The notes below the pieces were generated by a model. It was not told the origin of the DNA, searched no databases, and worked only from the letters and a program-made list of their open reading frames with translations. 6,604 nucleotides of DNA from an uncultured Clostridia bacterium. GTDB taxonomy: Bacteria; Bacillota; Clostridia; Christensenellales; Aristaeellaceae. Positions 1-6,604 of this stretch are shown piece after piece. Where the stretch lies: the NCBI GenBank assembly GCA_934647145.1, contig CAKUFB010000151.1:1-6604 (forward strand). The letters are read 5' to 3'. A program made the translations under genes and the position numbers. The number at the start of each line of letters is the position of its first letter. Position 1 is the first letter of the stretch.

Positions 1-3
1 CAT
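1..3 (-). CDS. Start codon of a divergent gene, remainder outside the window
   Basis: Read on the minus strand, an ATG at 3..1 is preceded by AAGGAGG (19..13) with a 9-nt spacer, and a -10-like TAAACT lies a little further upstream (38..33). This is the normal layout of a gene start, so a gene divergent from recG probably begins here. Only one codon is visible, so nothing can be said of the product. A chance ATG after a chance Shine-Dalgarno is possible but less likely given the promoter motif. Confidence 0.45.
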
Positions 4-24
4 CCTTTGCGGCCTCCTTCTGTG

Positions 25-61
25 TTGGTCTTAGTTTACCACACTTTTCGCTTGTCCGCAT
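25..61 (-). promoter_or_regulatory. Possible minus-strand promoter for the divergent gene
   Basis: On the minus strand TAAACT (38..33) fits a sigma-A -10 box. The matching -35 (TGCGGA at 60..55, 16-nt spacer) is poor. The sequence around the -10 box is almost the same as that at the yfcE promoter: TGTGSTAWACTAAGACMAA describes both sites. That shared context is the main reason for the call. Confidence 0.4.
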
Positions 62-90
62 CTTCGGGGCCAGGGCATTTCTTCTGGCTG

Positions 91-143
91 GGCGGCAAAT
101 GGGTTTTGGCGCTGCCTGCTCAGAGCGTCAGCCTCCCCAGCGT
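91..143 (+). repeat. Diverged copy of the 53-nt dispersed repeat, in the recG leader
   Basis: This stretch aligns without gaps to the repeat copy at 2717-2769, with about 40 of 53 positions identical. The conserved parts are the outer blocks GGCRGCAAATGGGT and GCCTCCCCARCGT. The central short palindrome of the better copies is degraded here. It ends 8 nt before the recG Shine-Dalgarno, so it would sit in the 5' leader of the recG mRNA. Its orientation relative to the neighbouring gene is opposite to that of the other two copies: read outward, it faces the divergent gene at the window edge. Confidence 0.7.
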
Positions 144-165
144 TCTCCCACAGGAGGGTTATCAT

Positions 166-2169
<2,004 letters not shown>

Positions 2170-2185
2170 GGGGAGGACGAGGGGA

Positions 2186-2238
2186 ACGCTGGGGAGGCCG
2201 CCTTTTTGACCGGGCAGTGCCCGGACCCACTTGCTGCC
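2186..2238 (-). repeat. 53-nt dispersed repeat, copy after recG
   Basis: Read on the minus strand this matches 2717-2769 at 51 of 53 positions. It holds a GC-rich odd palindrome, CCGGGCAGTGCCCGG (2210-2224), next to CCGCCTTTTT. It begins 16 nt after the recG stop. Relative to its gene it has the same orientation as the copy after yfcE, so both mRNAs would carry the same sequence in their 3' ends. No coding capacity or transposase is visible. Confidence 0.88.
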
Positions 2239-2308
2239 GCGCAGCCATGAGAAATGCTGCAATAGGCGAGAGTGGGTGTGGCCATGTAACTTTTTTGCGC
2301 CTCCCCAG
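2189..2308 (+). other. Candidate structured RNA element in the recG 3' region
   Basis: Several nested complementary segments are visible by eye. An outer 10-bp stem pairs CTGGGGAGGC (2189-2198) with GCCTCCCCAG (2299-2308). Inside are a GC-rich hairpin (2210-2224), a 7-bp stem ACCCACT/AGTGGGT (2225-2231 with 2271-2277), and within that a small hairpin GCTGC-CGC-GCAGC (2233-2245). The three inner helices do not conflict with the outer one. The outer arms recur after the hydrolase operon (6484-6519). I do not recognise a named RNA family. It may be a repeat-borne fold rather than a dedicated regulatory RNA. Confidence 0.5.
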
Positions 2309-2327
2309 ACCCCACCCGGAAAACAAA

Positions 2328-2356
2328 TTGATCCACGTGGCAAAACATCGTATACA
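2328..2356 (+). promoter_or_regulatory. Weak sigma-A-like promoter in the convergent gap
   Basis: TTGATC (2328-2333) and TATACA (2351-2356) are separated by 17 nt. Each box matches consensus at 4 of 6 positions, and the -10 box lacks the important final T. It would start a transcript near 2363, running to the terminator at 2511-2560. A GC-rich genome has few such AT-rich pairs, but chance remains likely. Confidence 0.3.
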
Positions 2357-2362
2357 GGCGCG

Positions 2363-2560
2363 GTTCCCCGAATGGGGCGTGGGTGAGGGAACGAGGAGTA
2401 GCGGCGCGTTTCCTCAAACGAGATGGCATCCTGCCTCGCGGCCGCATTTCCTTTCGGGAGAGATTTTATGCCTGCGTCCGGCGACTTCTTGGAAAAGCCA
2501 TTGGAAAAGCAAAAACACACCGGACAAGGCGACGACCGCCTGCTGCCCGGTGTGTTTGTT
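2363..2560 (+). ncRNA. Putative intergenic small RNA (hypothetical)
   Basis: A promoter-like pair (2328-2356) and a strong intrinsic terminator (2511-2560) bracket about 200 nt between the convergent genes, with no convincing reading frame inside. Local complementarity is present: GTTCCC (2363-2368) with GGGAAC (2387-2392), or alternatively CCCC (2366-2369) with GGGG (2374-2377). A 10-nt direct repeat TTGGAAAAGC occurs at 2489-2498 and 2501-2510. Alternatively the terminator simply ends read-through from recG and yfcE and no separate RNA exists. Confidence 0.22.
2511..2560. terminator. Bidirectional intrinsic terminator between recG and yfcE
   Basis: An 11-bp stem pairs AAACACACCGG (2513-2523) with CCGGTGTGTTT (2547-2557). 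The loop contains a second small stem, AGGCG/CGCCT (2527-2531 with 2537-2541). On the plus strand the stem is followed by a T-rich tail (TGTTTTCTCGTTTT), and on the minus strand by TTTTTGCTTTTCC, so it can stop transcription from both sides. It lies about 340 nt past the recG stop and about 220 nt past the yfcE stop, which is unusually far for both. Confidence 0.85.
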
Positions 2561-2713
2561 TTCTCGTTTTCCCTCCTGCGCTGCATTCGGGGAATCACAT
2601 TTCTTTCTGAAAATATGTTTTGAGGATCATAGTACTTTTCGGGAGAGCTCGAGAGGGGCTGAGGGTTGGCTGTCCGCAGCAGGCTTTGACGCAAGACAAC
2701 CTTTCAGTTGTCC
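2561..2713. other. Non-coding spacer between the terminator and the second repeat copy
   Basis: I see no gene in this stretch. It is less GC-rich than the flanking genes. A 6-bp hairpin GACAAC/GTTGTC (2695-2700 with 2707-2712) directly abuts the repeat copy. TTTCGGGAGAG at 2637-2647 repeats the same 11 nt found at 2453-2463. Open frames that cross this stretch run through the terminator or the repeats and have no family resemblance. Confidence 0.6.
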
Positions 2714-2716
2714 GGC

Positions 2717-2769
2717 GGCAGCAAATGGGTCCGGGCACTGCCCGGTCAAAAAGGCGGCCTCCCCAACGT
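2717..2769 (+). repeat. 53-nt dispersed repeat, copy after yfcE
   Basis: This matches the reverse complement of 2186-2238 at 51 of 53 positions, including the palindrome CCGGGCACTGCCCGG (2731-2745). It ends 13 nt past the yfcE stop codon, placing it in the 3' end of the yfcE transcript in the same sense as the recG copy. The distal arm of the longer element (CCTCCCCAG then ACCCCACCC) is absent here, so this copy looks truncated. Confidence 0.88.
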
Positions 2770-2782
2770 AGCCCCCCGTTCC

Positions 2783-3301
2783 TTACTCCAGCGTCAGGAA
2801 GCGGAACTCGCCGTCCTCGCCGAAGAGGACGCAGCTGTGGGCGCTGTCTTCCTTGGGAATGGAGACCGAGCCGGGGTTGACGAAGGTGTGGCGCTCGTGG
2901 GGGGTGAGGTGGGGCACGTGGGTGTGGCCGTTGAGCAGCACGTCGCCCTCGGCAAGGGGCGGGAGATGGTCTTCGTTGTAGAGGTGGCCGTGGGTGGCGA
3001 AGAGCGTGCGGCCGTTGACCTCGAGCAGGCAGTAGTCGGCCAGCAGGGGGAAGTCGAGCACCATCTGATCGACCTCGCTGTCGCAGTTGCCGCGCACGCA
3101 GAGTATGCGCTCCCTGAGCGGGTTGAGCATGGCGGCGACCTCGGGGGGCGCGTAGTCCCTGGGCAGGGCGTTGCGCGGGCCGTGGTAGAGTATGTCGCCC
3201 AGCAGCAGCAGGCGGTCGGCCTGTTCGCGCCTGAAGGCCTCGAGCAGCAGGCGGCAGTAATAGGCGGAGCCGTGAATATCGGACGCAATCATCAGTTTCA
3301 T
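2783..3301 (-). CDS. yfcE: YfcE-type metallophosphodiesterase
   Basis: This is a calcineurin-like phosphoesterase of the YfcE/MJ0936 type, a cytosolic two-metal phosphodiesterase whose members hydrolyse artificial phosphodiesters and whose physiological substrate is unclear. The product is 172 aa and all metal-site motifs are present: SDIHG (7-11), LGD (34-36), GNCD (71-74), THGH (103-106) and GHTH (125-128), followed by NPGSVSIPK (142-150). The segments HGPRNALP and VRGNCDSEVDQM closely resemble E. coli YfcE. Two ATGs (3307 and 3340) lie upstream in frame. The one at 3301 is chosen because GGAGG (3314..3310) is 8 nt away from it, but only 2 nt from 3307. Its own near-consensus promoter lies just upstream, so it is probably a single-gene transcript, divergent from the hydrolase operon and convergent with recG. 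Confidence 0.94.
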   Translation of the reverse strand: MKLMIASDIHGSAYYCRLLLEAFRREQADRLLLLGDILYHGPRNALPRDYAPPEVAAMLNPLRERILCVRGNCDSEVDQMVLDFPLLADYCLLEVNGRTLFATHGHLYNEDHLPPLAEGDVLLNGHTHVPHLTPHERHTFVNPGSVSIPKEDSAHSCVLFGEDGEFRFLTLE

Positions 3302-3328
3302 CGTCATTTCCTCCGAAGCATTTGTCTT

Positions 3329-3357
3329 AGTATAGCACAACGCGCGGAAGGTGTCAA
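3329..3357 (-). promoter_or_regulatory. Sigma-A promoter of yfcE
   Basis: On the minus strand TTGACA (3357..3352) and TATACT (3334..3329) are separated by exactly 17 nt. The -35 is perfect and the -10 is 5 of 6. Expected start is near 3322, giving a leader of about 20 nt that contains only the Shine-Dalgarno. Confidence 0.85.
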
Positions 3358-3364
3358 ACTGCGA

Positions 3365-3393
3365 TTGACATTTGCGCGCGAAGCGTGTATCAT
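3365..3393 (+). promoter_or_regulatory. Sigma-A promoter of the glycoside hydrolase operon
   Basis: TTGACA (3365-3370) and TATCAT (3388-3393) are separated by 17 nt. Expected start is near 3400, leaving a leader of about 57 nt. The spacer holds TTTGCGCGCGAA (3371-3382), a near-palindrome in a position where a repressor could block polymerase. No cre-like site was seen. Confidence 0.85.
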
Positions 3394-3414
3394 GGTGCTG
3401 TAGAAAGGTTTCTC

Positions 3415-3430
3415 ACCGCCTGTCGGCGGT
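3415..3430 (+). other. Short leader hairpin upstream of the GH10 gene
   Basis: ACCGCC (3415-3420) and GGCGGT (3425-3430) form a 6-bp GC-only-ended stem with a TGTC loop. It lies about 15 nt downstream of the expected transcription start and 12 nt before the Shine-Dalgarno. It has no T-tract, so it is not a terminator; it may protect the 5' end of the mRNA. Confidence 0.5.
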
Positions 3431-3456
3431 CACTTTGAATTCAGGAGGAAAGACAC

Positions 3457-4770
3457 ATGACCGAAACCGCGCGCAAATTCCGCGAGGCGCTCCATGCCGA
3501 GCGGGAGTATTTTGAGGATCGAGTCGGCCGGGATACCGAGACCAACCGCAAGGGCTTCGTCAAGCTCTACCCTGTGGACGCGCAGGGCAGGCCGCTCACG
3601 AACGCCACCGTCGAGCTGCGCCAGAAGACCAGCGACTTCGACTTCGGCTGCAACATCTTCATGCTGGACGAGTACGACACGCCTGACGAAAACGAGATCT
3701 ACAGGCAGGAGTTCTCCAAGCTGTTCAACCTGGCCGTGGTGCCCTTTTACTGGGAGGGCACCGAGCCGAGGCAGGGGTATCTGCGCTATGAAAAGGGCGT
3801 GGAGCCCTGCTATCGCCGCCCGCCGGCAGACCTGGTGACCGAGTACTGCCAAAAGGCCGGCCTGCGCATGAAGGGCCATCCGCTGTTCTGGCATGAGTTC
3901 GTGCCCCACTGGCTGCCCACGACCACGCAGGAGCTCAAGCGCCTGCTGGTGAAGCGCTTTCAGGAGATTTCCGAGCGCTACGCGGACGTGATCGGCTCCT
4001 TCGACGTGGTCAACGAGCCCAGCCGCATCTTTGACTGCAACCAGCGAAAGGAAGACCGCTTTTACCACCTGGCGCTGGAAGAGGACTACTGCAGGTGGAT
4101 CTTTGACCTGGCGAACAGGTACTTCCCGGCCAACCGGCTGTTCCTCAACGACACGGTGGGCGCGGCGTTCTTCGACTATCGCGGCGAGTACAGCGGCTAC
4201 TATCAGCACATCAAAAACCTGCTCAGCGAGGGCGTGCGCATTGACGCGATCGGCATGCAGTGCCACCTGTGCCCGGCGACCGGCTTTGAAAACGTGTTCA
4301 ACCAGAAGCGGCTGTACAACGTGCTGGACACCTACGGCCGCCTGAACCGCCCGATCCACATCTCTGAGATCTCCATGGCCAGTCAGTGGGAGGGCGTGGA
4401 GGATCAGGAGCTGCAGGCCGAGCTGGCAGAGAGTCTGTACCGCGTGTGCTTCAGCCATAAGAGCGTGCAGGGCATCGTGTGGTGGAACCTGCCGGACAAC
4501 GGCATCCTGACCACCAGGCATCCGGACGAGAACCTGCCCACCAACGGCCTCATCGACGGCAGGTACCGCGAAAAACAGGCGTTTAAGACGCTGCAGCGCC
4601 TGATCAACGAGGAGTGGCGCACCAACGTGACACTCGAGAGCCACGCGCGCGACTACGTGACCGCCCGCGCCTTCTACGGCACCTACGCGGTTCGAGTCAA
4701 CGGTAAGCCGGTCGAGGACATTCATATCGCCGAGGACGGCCTGGACGAAATGAAGCTGATCGTGAAGTGA
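3457..4770 (+). CDS. GH10 family glycoside hydrolase, cytoplasmic, xylanase-like
   Basis: The 437-aa product is a retaining glycosidase of family GH10, whose characterised members cut beta-1,4-xylan or xylo-oligosaccharides. An N-terminal beta-rich segment (about 30-65, RKGFVKLYPVDAQGRPLTNA then FDFGCNIF) precedes the TIM barrel, an arrangement seen in GH10-like proteins. Barrel landmarks are GHPLFWH (140-146), acid/base E187 in FDVVNEP, IGMQCHL (265-271), nucleophile E304 in HISEIS, and VWWNLPDNG (341-349). A C-terminal beta segment (about 390-437) follows. The start has AGGAGGA (3443-3449) 7 nt upstream. There is no signal peptide, membrane segment or sortase motif, so it should work inside the cell on imported oligosaccharides. 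The usual N-x-x-K-W motif early in the barrel is replaced by NLAVVPFYWEGTEP (91-104), so exact substrate is uncertain. It is the first gene of a two-gene operon. Confidence 0.92.
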   Translation: MTETARKFREALHAEREYFEDRVGRDTETNRKGFVKLYPVDAQGRPLTNATVELRQKTSDFDFGCNIFMLDEYDTPDENEIYRQEFSKLFNLAVVPFYWEGTEPRQGYLRYEKGVEPCYRRPPADLVTEYCQKAGLRMKGHPLFWHEFVPHWLPTTTQELKRLLVKRFQEISERYADVIGSFDVVNEPSRIFDCNQRKEDRFYHLALEEDYCRWIFDLANRYFPANRLFLNDTVGAAFFDYRGEYSGYYQHIKNLLSEGVRIDAIGMQCHLCPATGFENVFNQKRLYNVLDTYGRLNRPIHISEISMASQWEGVEDQELQAELAESLYRVCFSHKSVQGIVWWNLPDNGILTTRHPDENLPTNGLIDGRYREKQAFKTLQRLINEEWRTNVTLESHARDYVTARAFYGTYAVRVNGKPVEDIHIAEDGLDEMKLIVK

Positions 4771-4781
4771 GGAGACGCGCC

Positions 4782-6413
4782 ATGCAGACGGTTTTGCGAT
4801 ATGGACGAATCGACCTGCCTGCCTCGAAGGGCTGCGAGCAGGCGCGCATTGTGACGCCCTCCGGTCAGGTTGAAACGGCGCTGACCTTCGACTACCTGCC
4901 CACGCGCCTGGTCTATGACGCGCACGGCTATGAGCGCGACGAGGTCACGGGCGAGGTCTGCCGCCGGTTCCGCTATACCCCGATCGAGACCGGCGTGTAC
5001 CGGTACGAGGCGGGAGAGGAAAGGGGCGAATTCGAGTGCCTGCCCTCCGACCATCCGGGCTACGTGCAGGTGAGCGCGCGCGACCGACGCTATTTCGCCA
5101 CGAGCGACGGGCGCTGCTTTGTGCCGGTCGGCCTGAATACCTGCATCCTGCGCTACGACGCGCTGCCGGCCGGGCGCGGACACTTCGCCACCGGCGACGG
5201 AAAAGCCTGCACCGGCATGATTTCCTACCGGCGCTGGCTGAAAAACCTGCGCGAAAACGGCGGAAACTATATCCGGCTGTGGCTGTCCACGCCCTATTTT
5301 CAGGCGCGGACTGAGCTGCCCGGCGTGCACGACCTGGCCGTATTCAACCGCCTGGACGCGGTGATGGAGCTGGCGCGCGCGTACGGCATCCGGGTGAAGC
5401 TGTGCCTGGATCACTTCCGCAGCTTCCGCGACATCGGGCCGATCTTCACGAAGCGGCTGATCGACCCGGAGACCGGAAAGCCGCTGACCGATATGGAGAA
5501 ATGGCTTACCAGCGAGAAGTGGAACGCGCGCTATCTGGAGGACATTCGCCCCTATGTGGCAAGGTATCAGAACGACCCGGCGGTCTTCGCCTGGGAGGCC
5601 TGGAACGAGATGAGCTGCCTGGACGCACGGCCTGAGCACATCGACGCGTTCGCCGTGCGAACGATGCGCGCGGTGCGCGCCTGGTCGCCGAGGAACATGG
5701 TCGCAAACTCGCTGGGCAGCTATGACGAGCAAGGCTTTATCGAGCGCATGCGCGCCTACCGCGACACGCCTGAGTATGACTTTGGCACGGTGCACAGGTA
5801 TCTCGATCAGGGCGCGGGAATGGAAATCTGCCGCACCGACCCGGTCGCGCTGGCTGCGGACGGGATCAAGCGGCTGCGGTGCGAGGACAAGCCGGTCGTG
5901 CTCAACGAAACCGGCGCGGTCAACGACTGCCATACCGGCCCGTTCCGCTTCTACTGCTGCGACCACGACGGTCTGATTTTCCATGACGTGACCTACACGC
6001 CCTTCTTCGCCGGAGCCGCCGGGAGCGGGCATATCTGGCACTGGGAGTACTACGTCGATCCGCAGAACCTGTGGTGGCATTTCAGGCCCTTCGCCGAGAT
6101 GCTCGAGGGGATTGAGGCCGACCGGGAGCACTTTAAGCCGGTCGCGCGCCACACCGACAGGCTCTATGTCTTCGCGCTTGAGGGCGACAGGCATACGCTG
6201 ATCTACGTGCGCAATCGCGCCGATCGCTGGGATCACGCGCTGCGCGACGGCGTGGAAACCGCGCCTATCGAAGGCGCGACACTGCCCTTTTCAGGCAGGG
6301 CGGTTGAGACCTGGTGGCTCATGAACGAACGGCGCGCACCCGCCCGCATTATGCCGGATGGAATCGAGCTGCCTGTCTTTACCCATGGCTGCGTGCTGCG
6401 GGTGGAGAGGTAA
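4782..6413 (+). CDS. Clan GH-A (GH5-like) glycoside hydrolase, cytoplasmic
   Basis: The 543-aa product looks like a retaining clan GH-A glycosidase. An N-terminal beta-sandwich-like region (about 1-105, resembling DUF5060-type domains) leads into a TIM barrel starting at CFVPVGLNT (112-120). The likely acid/base is E276 in AWEAWNEM and the likely nucleophile E376 in VVLNETGA. GHIWHWEYYV (416-425), an aromatic-rich strand after the nucleophile, is typical of the clan. A C-terminal beta domain (about 455-543) closes the protein. No signal peptide is present. A GTG at 4767 overlaps the GH10 stop, but the ATG at 4782 is preferred because GAGGAG (4769-4774) stands 7 nt before it. That Shine-Dalgarno overlaps the upstream stop codon, which points to translational coupling. 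Family within the clan and substrate (xylo-, manno- or gluco-oligosaccharide) cannot be settled by eye. Confidence 0.86.
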   Translation: MQTVLRYGRIDLPASKGCEQARIVTPSGQVETALTFDYLPTRLVYDAHGYERDEVTGEVCRRFRYTPIETGVYRYEAGEERGEFECLPSDHPGYVQVSARDRRYFATSDGRCFVPVGLNTCILRYDALPAGRGHFATGDGKACTGMISYRRWLKNLRENGGNYIRLWLSTPYFQARTELPGVHDLAVFNRLDAVMELARAYGIRVKLCLDHFRSFRDIGPIFTKRLIDPETGKPLTDMEKWLTSEKWNARYLEDIRPYVARYQNDPAVFAWEAWNEMSCLDARPEHIDAFAVRTMRAVRAWSPRNMVANSLGSYDEQGFIERMRAYRDTPEYDFGTVHRYLDQGAGMEICRTDPVALAADGIKRLRCEDKPVVLNETGAVNDCHTGPFRFYCCDHDGLIFHDVTYTPFFAGAAGSGHIWHWEYYVDPQNLWWHFRPFAEMLEGIEADREHFKPVARHTDRLYVFALEGDRHTLIYVRNRADRWDHALRDGVETAPIEGATLPFSGRAVETWWLMNERRAPARIMPDGIELPVFTHGCVLRVER

Positions 6414-6435
6414 TGAGAGAAATATAGCGATTCTA

Positions 6436-6488
6436 CCCAGGGAACGCCGGGCCGCGACAGCTTTGCTGTCGCGGCCCGGTTCGCTGGG
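6436..6488 (+). terminator. Long hairpin after the hydrolase operon, possible terminator without a T-tract
   Basis: A perfect 15-bp stem (6447-6461 with 6465-6479) with a TTT loop begins 33 nt past the operon stop. It extends outward, after a 2-nt bulge, by CCCAG-G-GAA (6436-6444) pairing with TTC-G-CTGGG (6480-6488) with one mismatch. No run of T follows, so a canonical intrinsic terminator is not shown. It may block 3' exonucleases or act with Rho. Confidence 0.6.
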
Positions 6489-6528
6489 GAGGGCGGCCTG
6501 AACGGCCGCGCCTCCCCAGACCCCACCC
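6484..6528 (+). repeat. Miniature copy of the structured repeat after the hydrolase operon
   Basis: CTGGGGAGGGCGGCC (6484-6498) pairs with GGCCGC-G-CCTCCCCAG (6504-6519) with one bulged G and a 5-nt loop, and is followed by ACCCCACCC. The same outer arms and the same trailing ACCCCACCC occur around the element after recG (2189-2198 and 2297-2317), where they enclose 100 nt. The 21 nt GCGCCTCCCCAG plus ACCCCACCC are identical in the two places (2297-2317 and 6508-6528). Confidence 0.75.
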
Positions 6529-6529
6529 A

Positions 6530-6599
6530 CAGCCCCAACGGGGCTGCAAGGAAGCGATTTCCTGAGGGAAATCGCATTTATGGGCGGCTGCGGCCGCCC
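6530..6599. repeat. Three further tandem hairpins
   Basis: Three perfect short stems follow one another: CAGCCCC/GGGGCTG (6530-6536 with 6540-6546), GCGATTTCC/GGAAATCGC (6554-6562 with 6567-6575) and GGGCGGC/GCCGCCC (6582-6588 with 6593-6599). Loops are 3 to 4 nt. No reading frame with a credible start crosses the stretch. The array runs to the window edge and may continue beyond it. Confidence 0.7.
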
Positions 6600-6604
6600 G
6601 GGAG

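Noticed and set aside
7..165. In-frame 53-residue N-terminal extension of RecG from a TTG codon
   Set aside because: It translates repeat DNA, lacks a Shine-Dalgarno before the TTG, and the ATG at 166 has an excellent one and gives the family's normal N-terminus.
2468..2623. 51-residue plus-strand frame with GGGAG 7 nt before its ATG
   Set aside because: It reads straight through the intrinsic terminator stem and tail, so it could hardly be transcribed whole, and the peptide resembles nothing known to me.
2626..2654. Minus-strand TATGAT as a promoter in the convergent gap
   Set aside because: The box at -35 distance is TCTCGA, a poor match, and there is no gene downstream on that strand before recG's antisense.
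2186..2769. Insertion sequence or CRISPR array
   Set aside because: No transposase, no target duplication visible, and only two copies with unrelated sequence between; there is no regular repeat-spacer pattern.
3322..3340. Imperfect palindrome TTGT...ACAA overlapping the yfcE -10 box as a LacI-type operator
   Set aside because: Only the outer four bases pair on each side, and the central CG typical of such operators is missing.
2708..3403. 231-codon plus-strand frame opposite yfcE
   Set aside because: It begins inside the repeat and runs antisense to a gene with a complete metal-binding motif set.
3430..4725. 431-codon minus-strand frame opposite the GH10 gene
   Set aside because: Shadow of the coding strand with no family resemblance and no Shine-Dalgarno; long antisense frames are common in GC-rich genes.
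4722..6236. 504-codon minus-strand frame opposite the GH-A gene
   Set aside because: Same reason: the plus-strand protein has catalytic motifs, while this one has none.

Overview
The window is GC-rich bacterial chromosome. Strong AGGAGG-type ribosome binding sites, near-consensus sigma-A promoters with 17-nt spacers, and Clostridia-like protein content suggest a high-GC Bacillota (Clostridia) from a plant-polysaccharide-degrading community such as gut or rumen. The taxonomy is an inference from style; there is no rRNA here.

Layout. Positions 1-165 are a leader region. It holds a probable divergent gene start at the very edge (minus strand, only its first codon in view), a promoter-like motif, and a diverged copy of a dispersed repeat just ahead of recG. 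recG (166-2169, +) is a complete Holliday-junction/fork-remodelling helicase. It converges on yfcE (2783-3301, -), a complete YfcE-type metallophosphodiesterase. The 613-nt convergent gap between them is not coding. It carries two nearly identical 53-nt repeats in inverted orientation (one about 15 nt after each stop codon), a possible multi-branched RNA fold after recG, a strong bidirectional intrinsic terminator (2511-2560), and a weak promoter-like pair that together with the terminator would define a ~200-nt transcript.

yfcE and a glycoside hydrolase operon are divergent. Their two near-consensus promoters stand back to back with only 7 nt between the -35 boxes. The operon encodes a signal-less GH10-type enzyme (3457-4770) and, 11 nt later, a signal-less clan GH-A (GH5-like) enzyme (4782-6413). 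The two probably act in the cytoplasm on imported plant cell-wall oligosaccharides; no transporter or regulator lies within the window.

After the operon (6414-6604) there is no gene but a run of five hairpins. One of them is a miniature version of the repeat seen after recG. The most unusual content of the window is this family of structured intergenic repeats. It appears after recG, yfcE and the hydrolase operon, and in degraded form before recG. The protein-coding genes themselves are of recognisable families.
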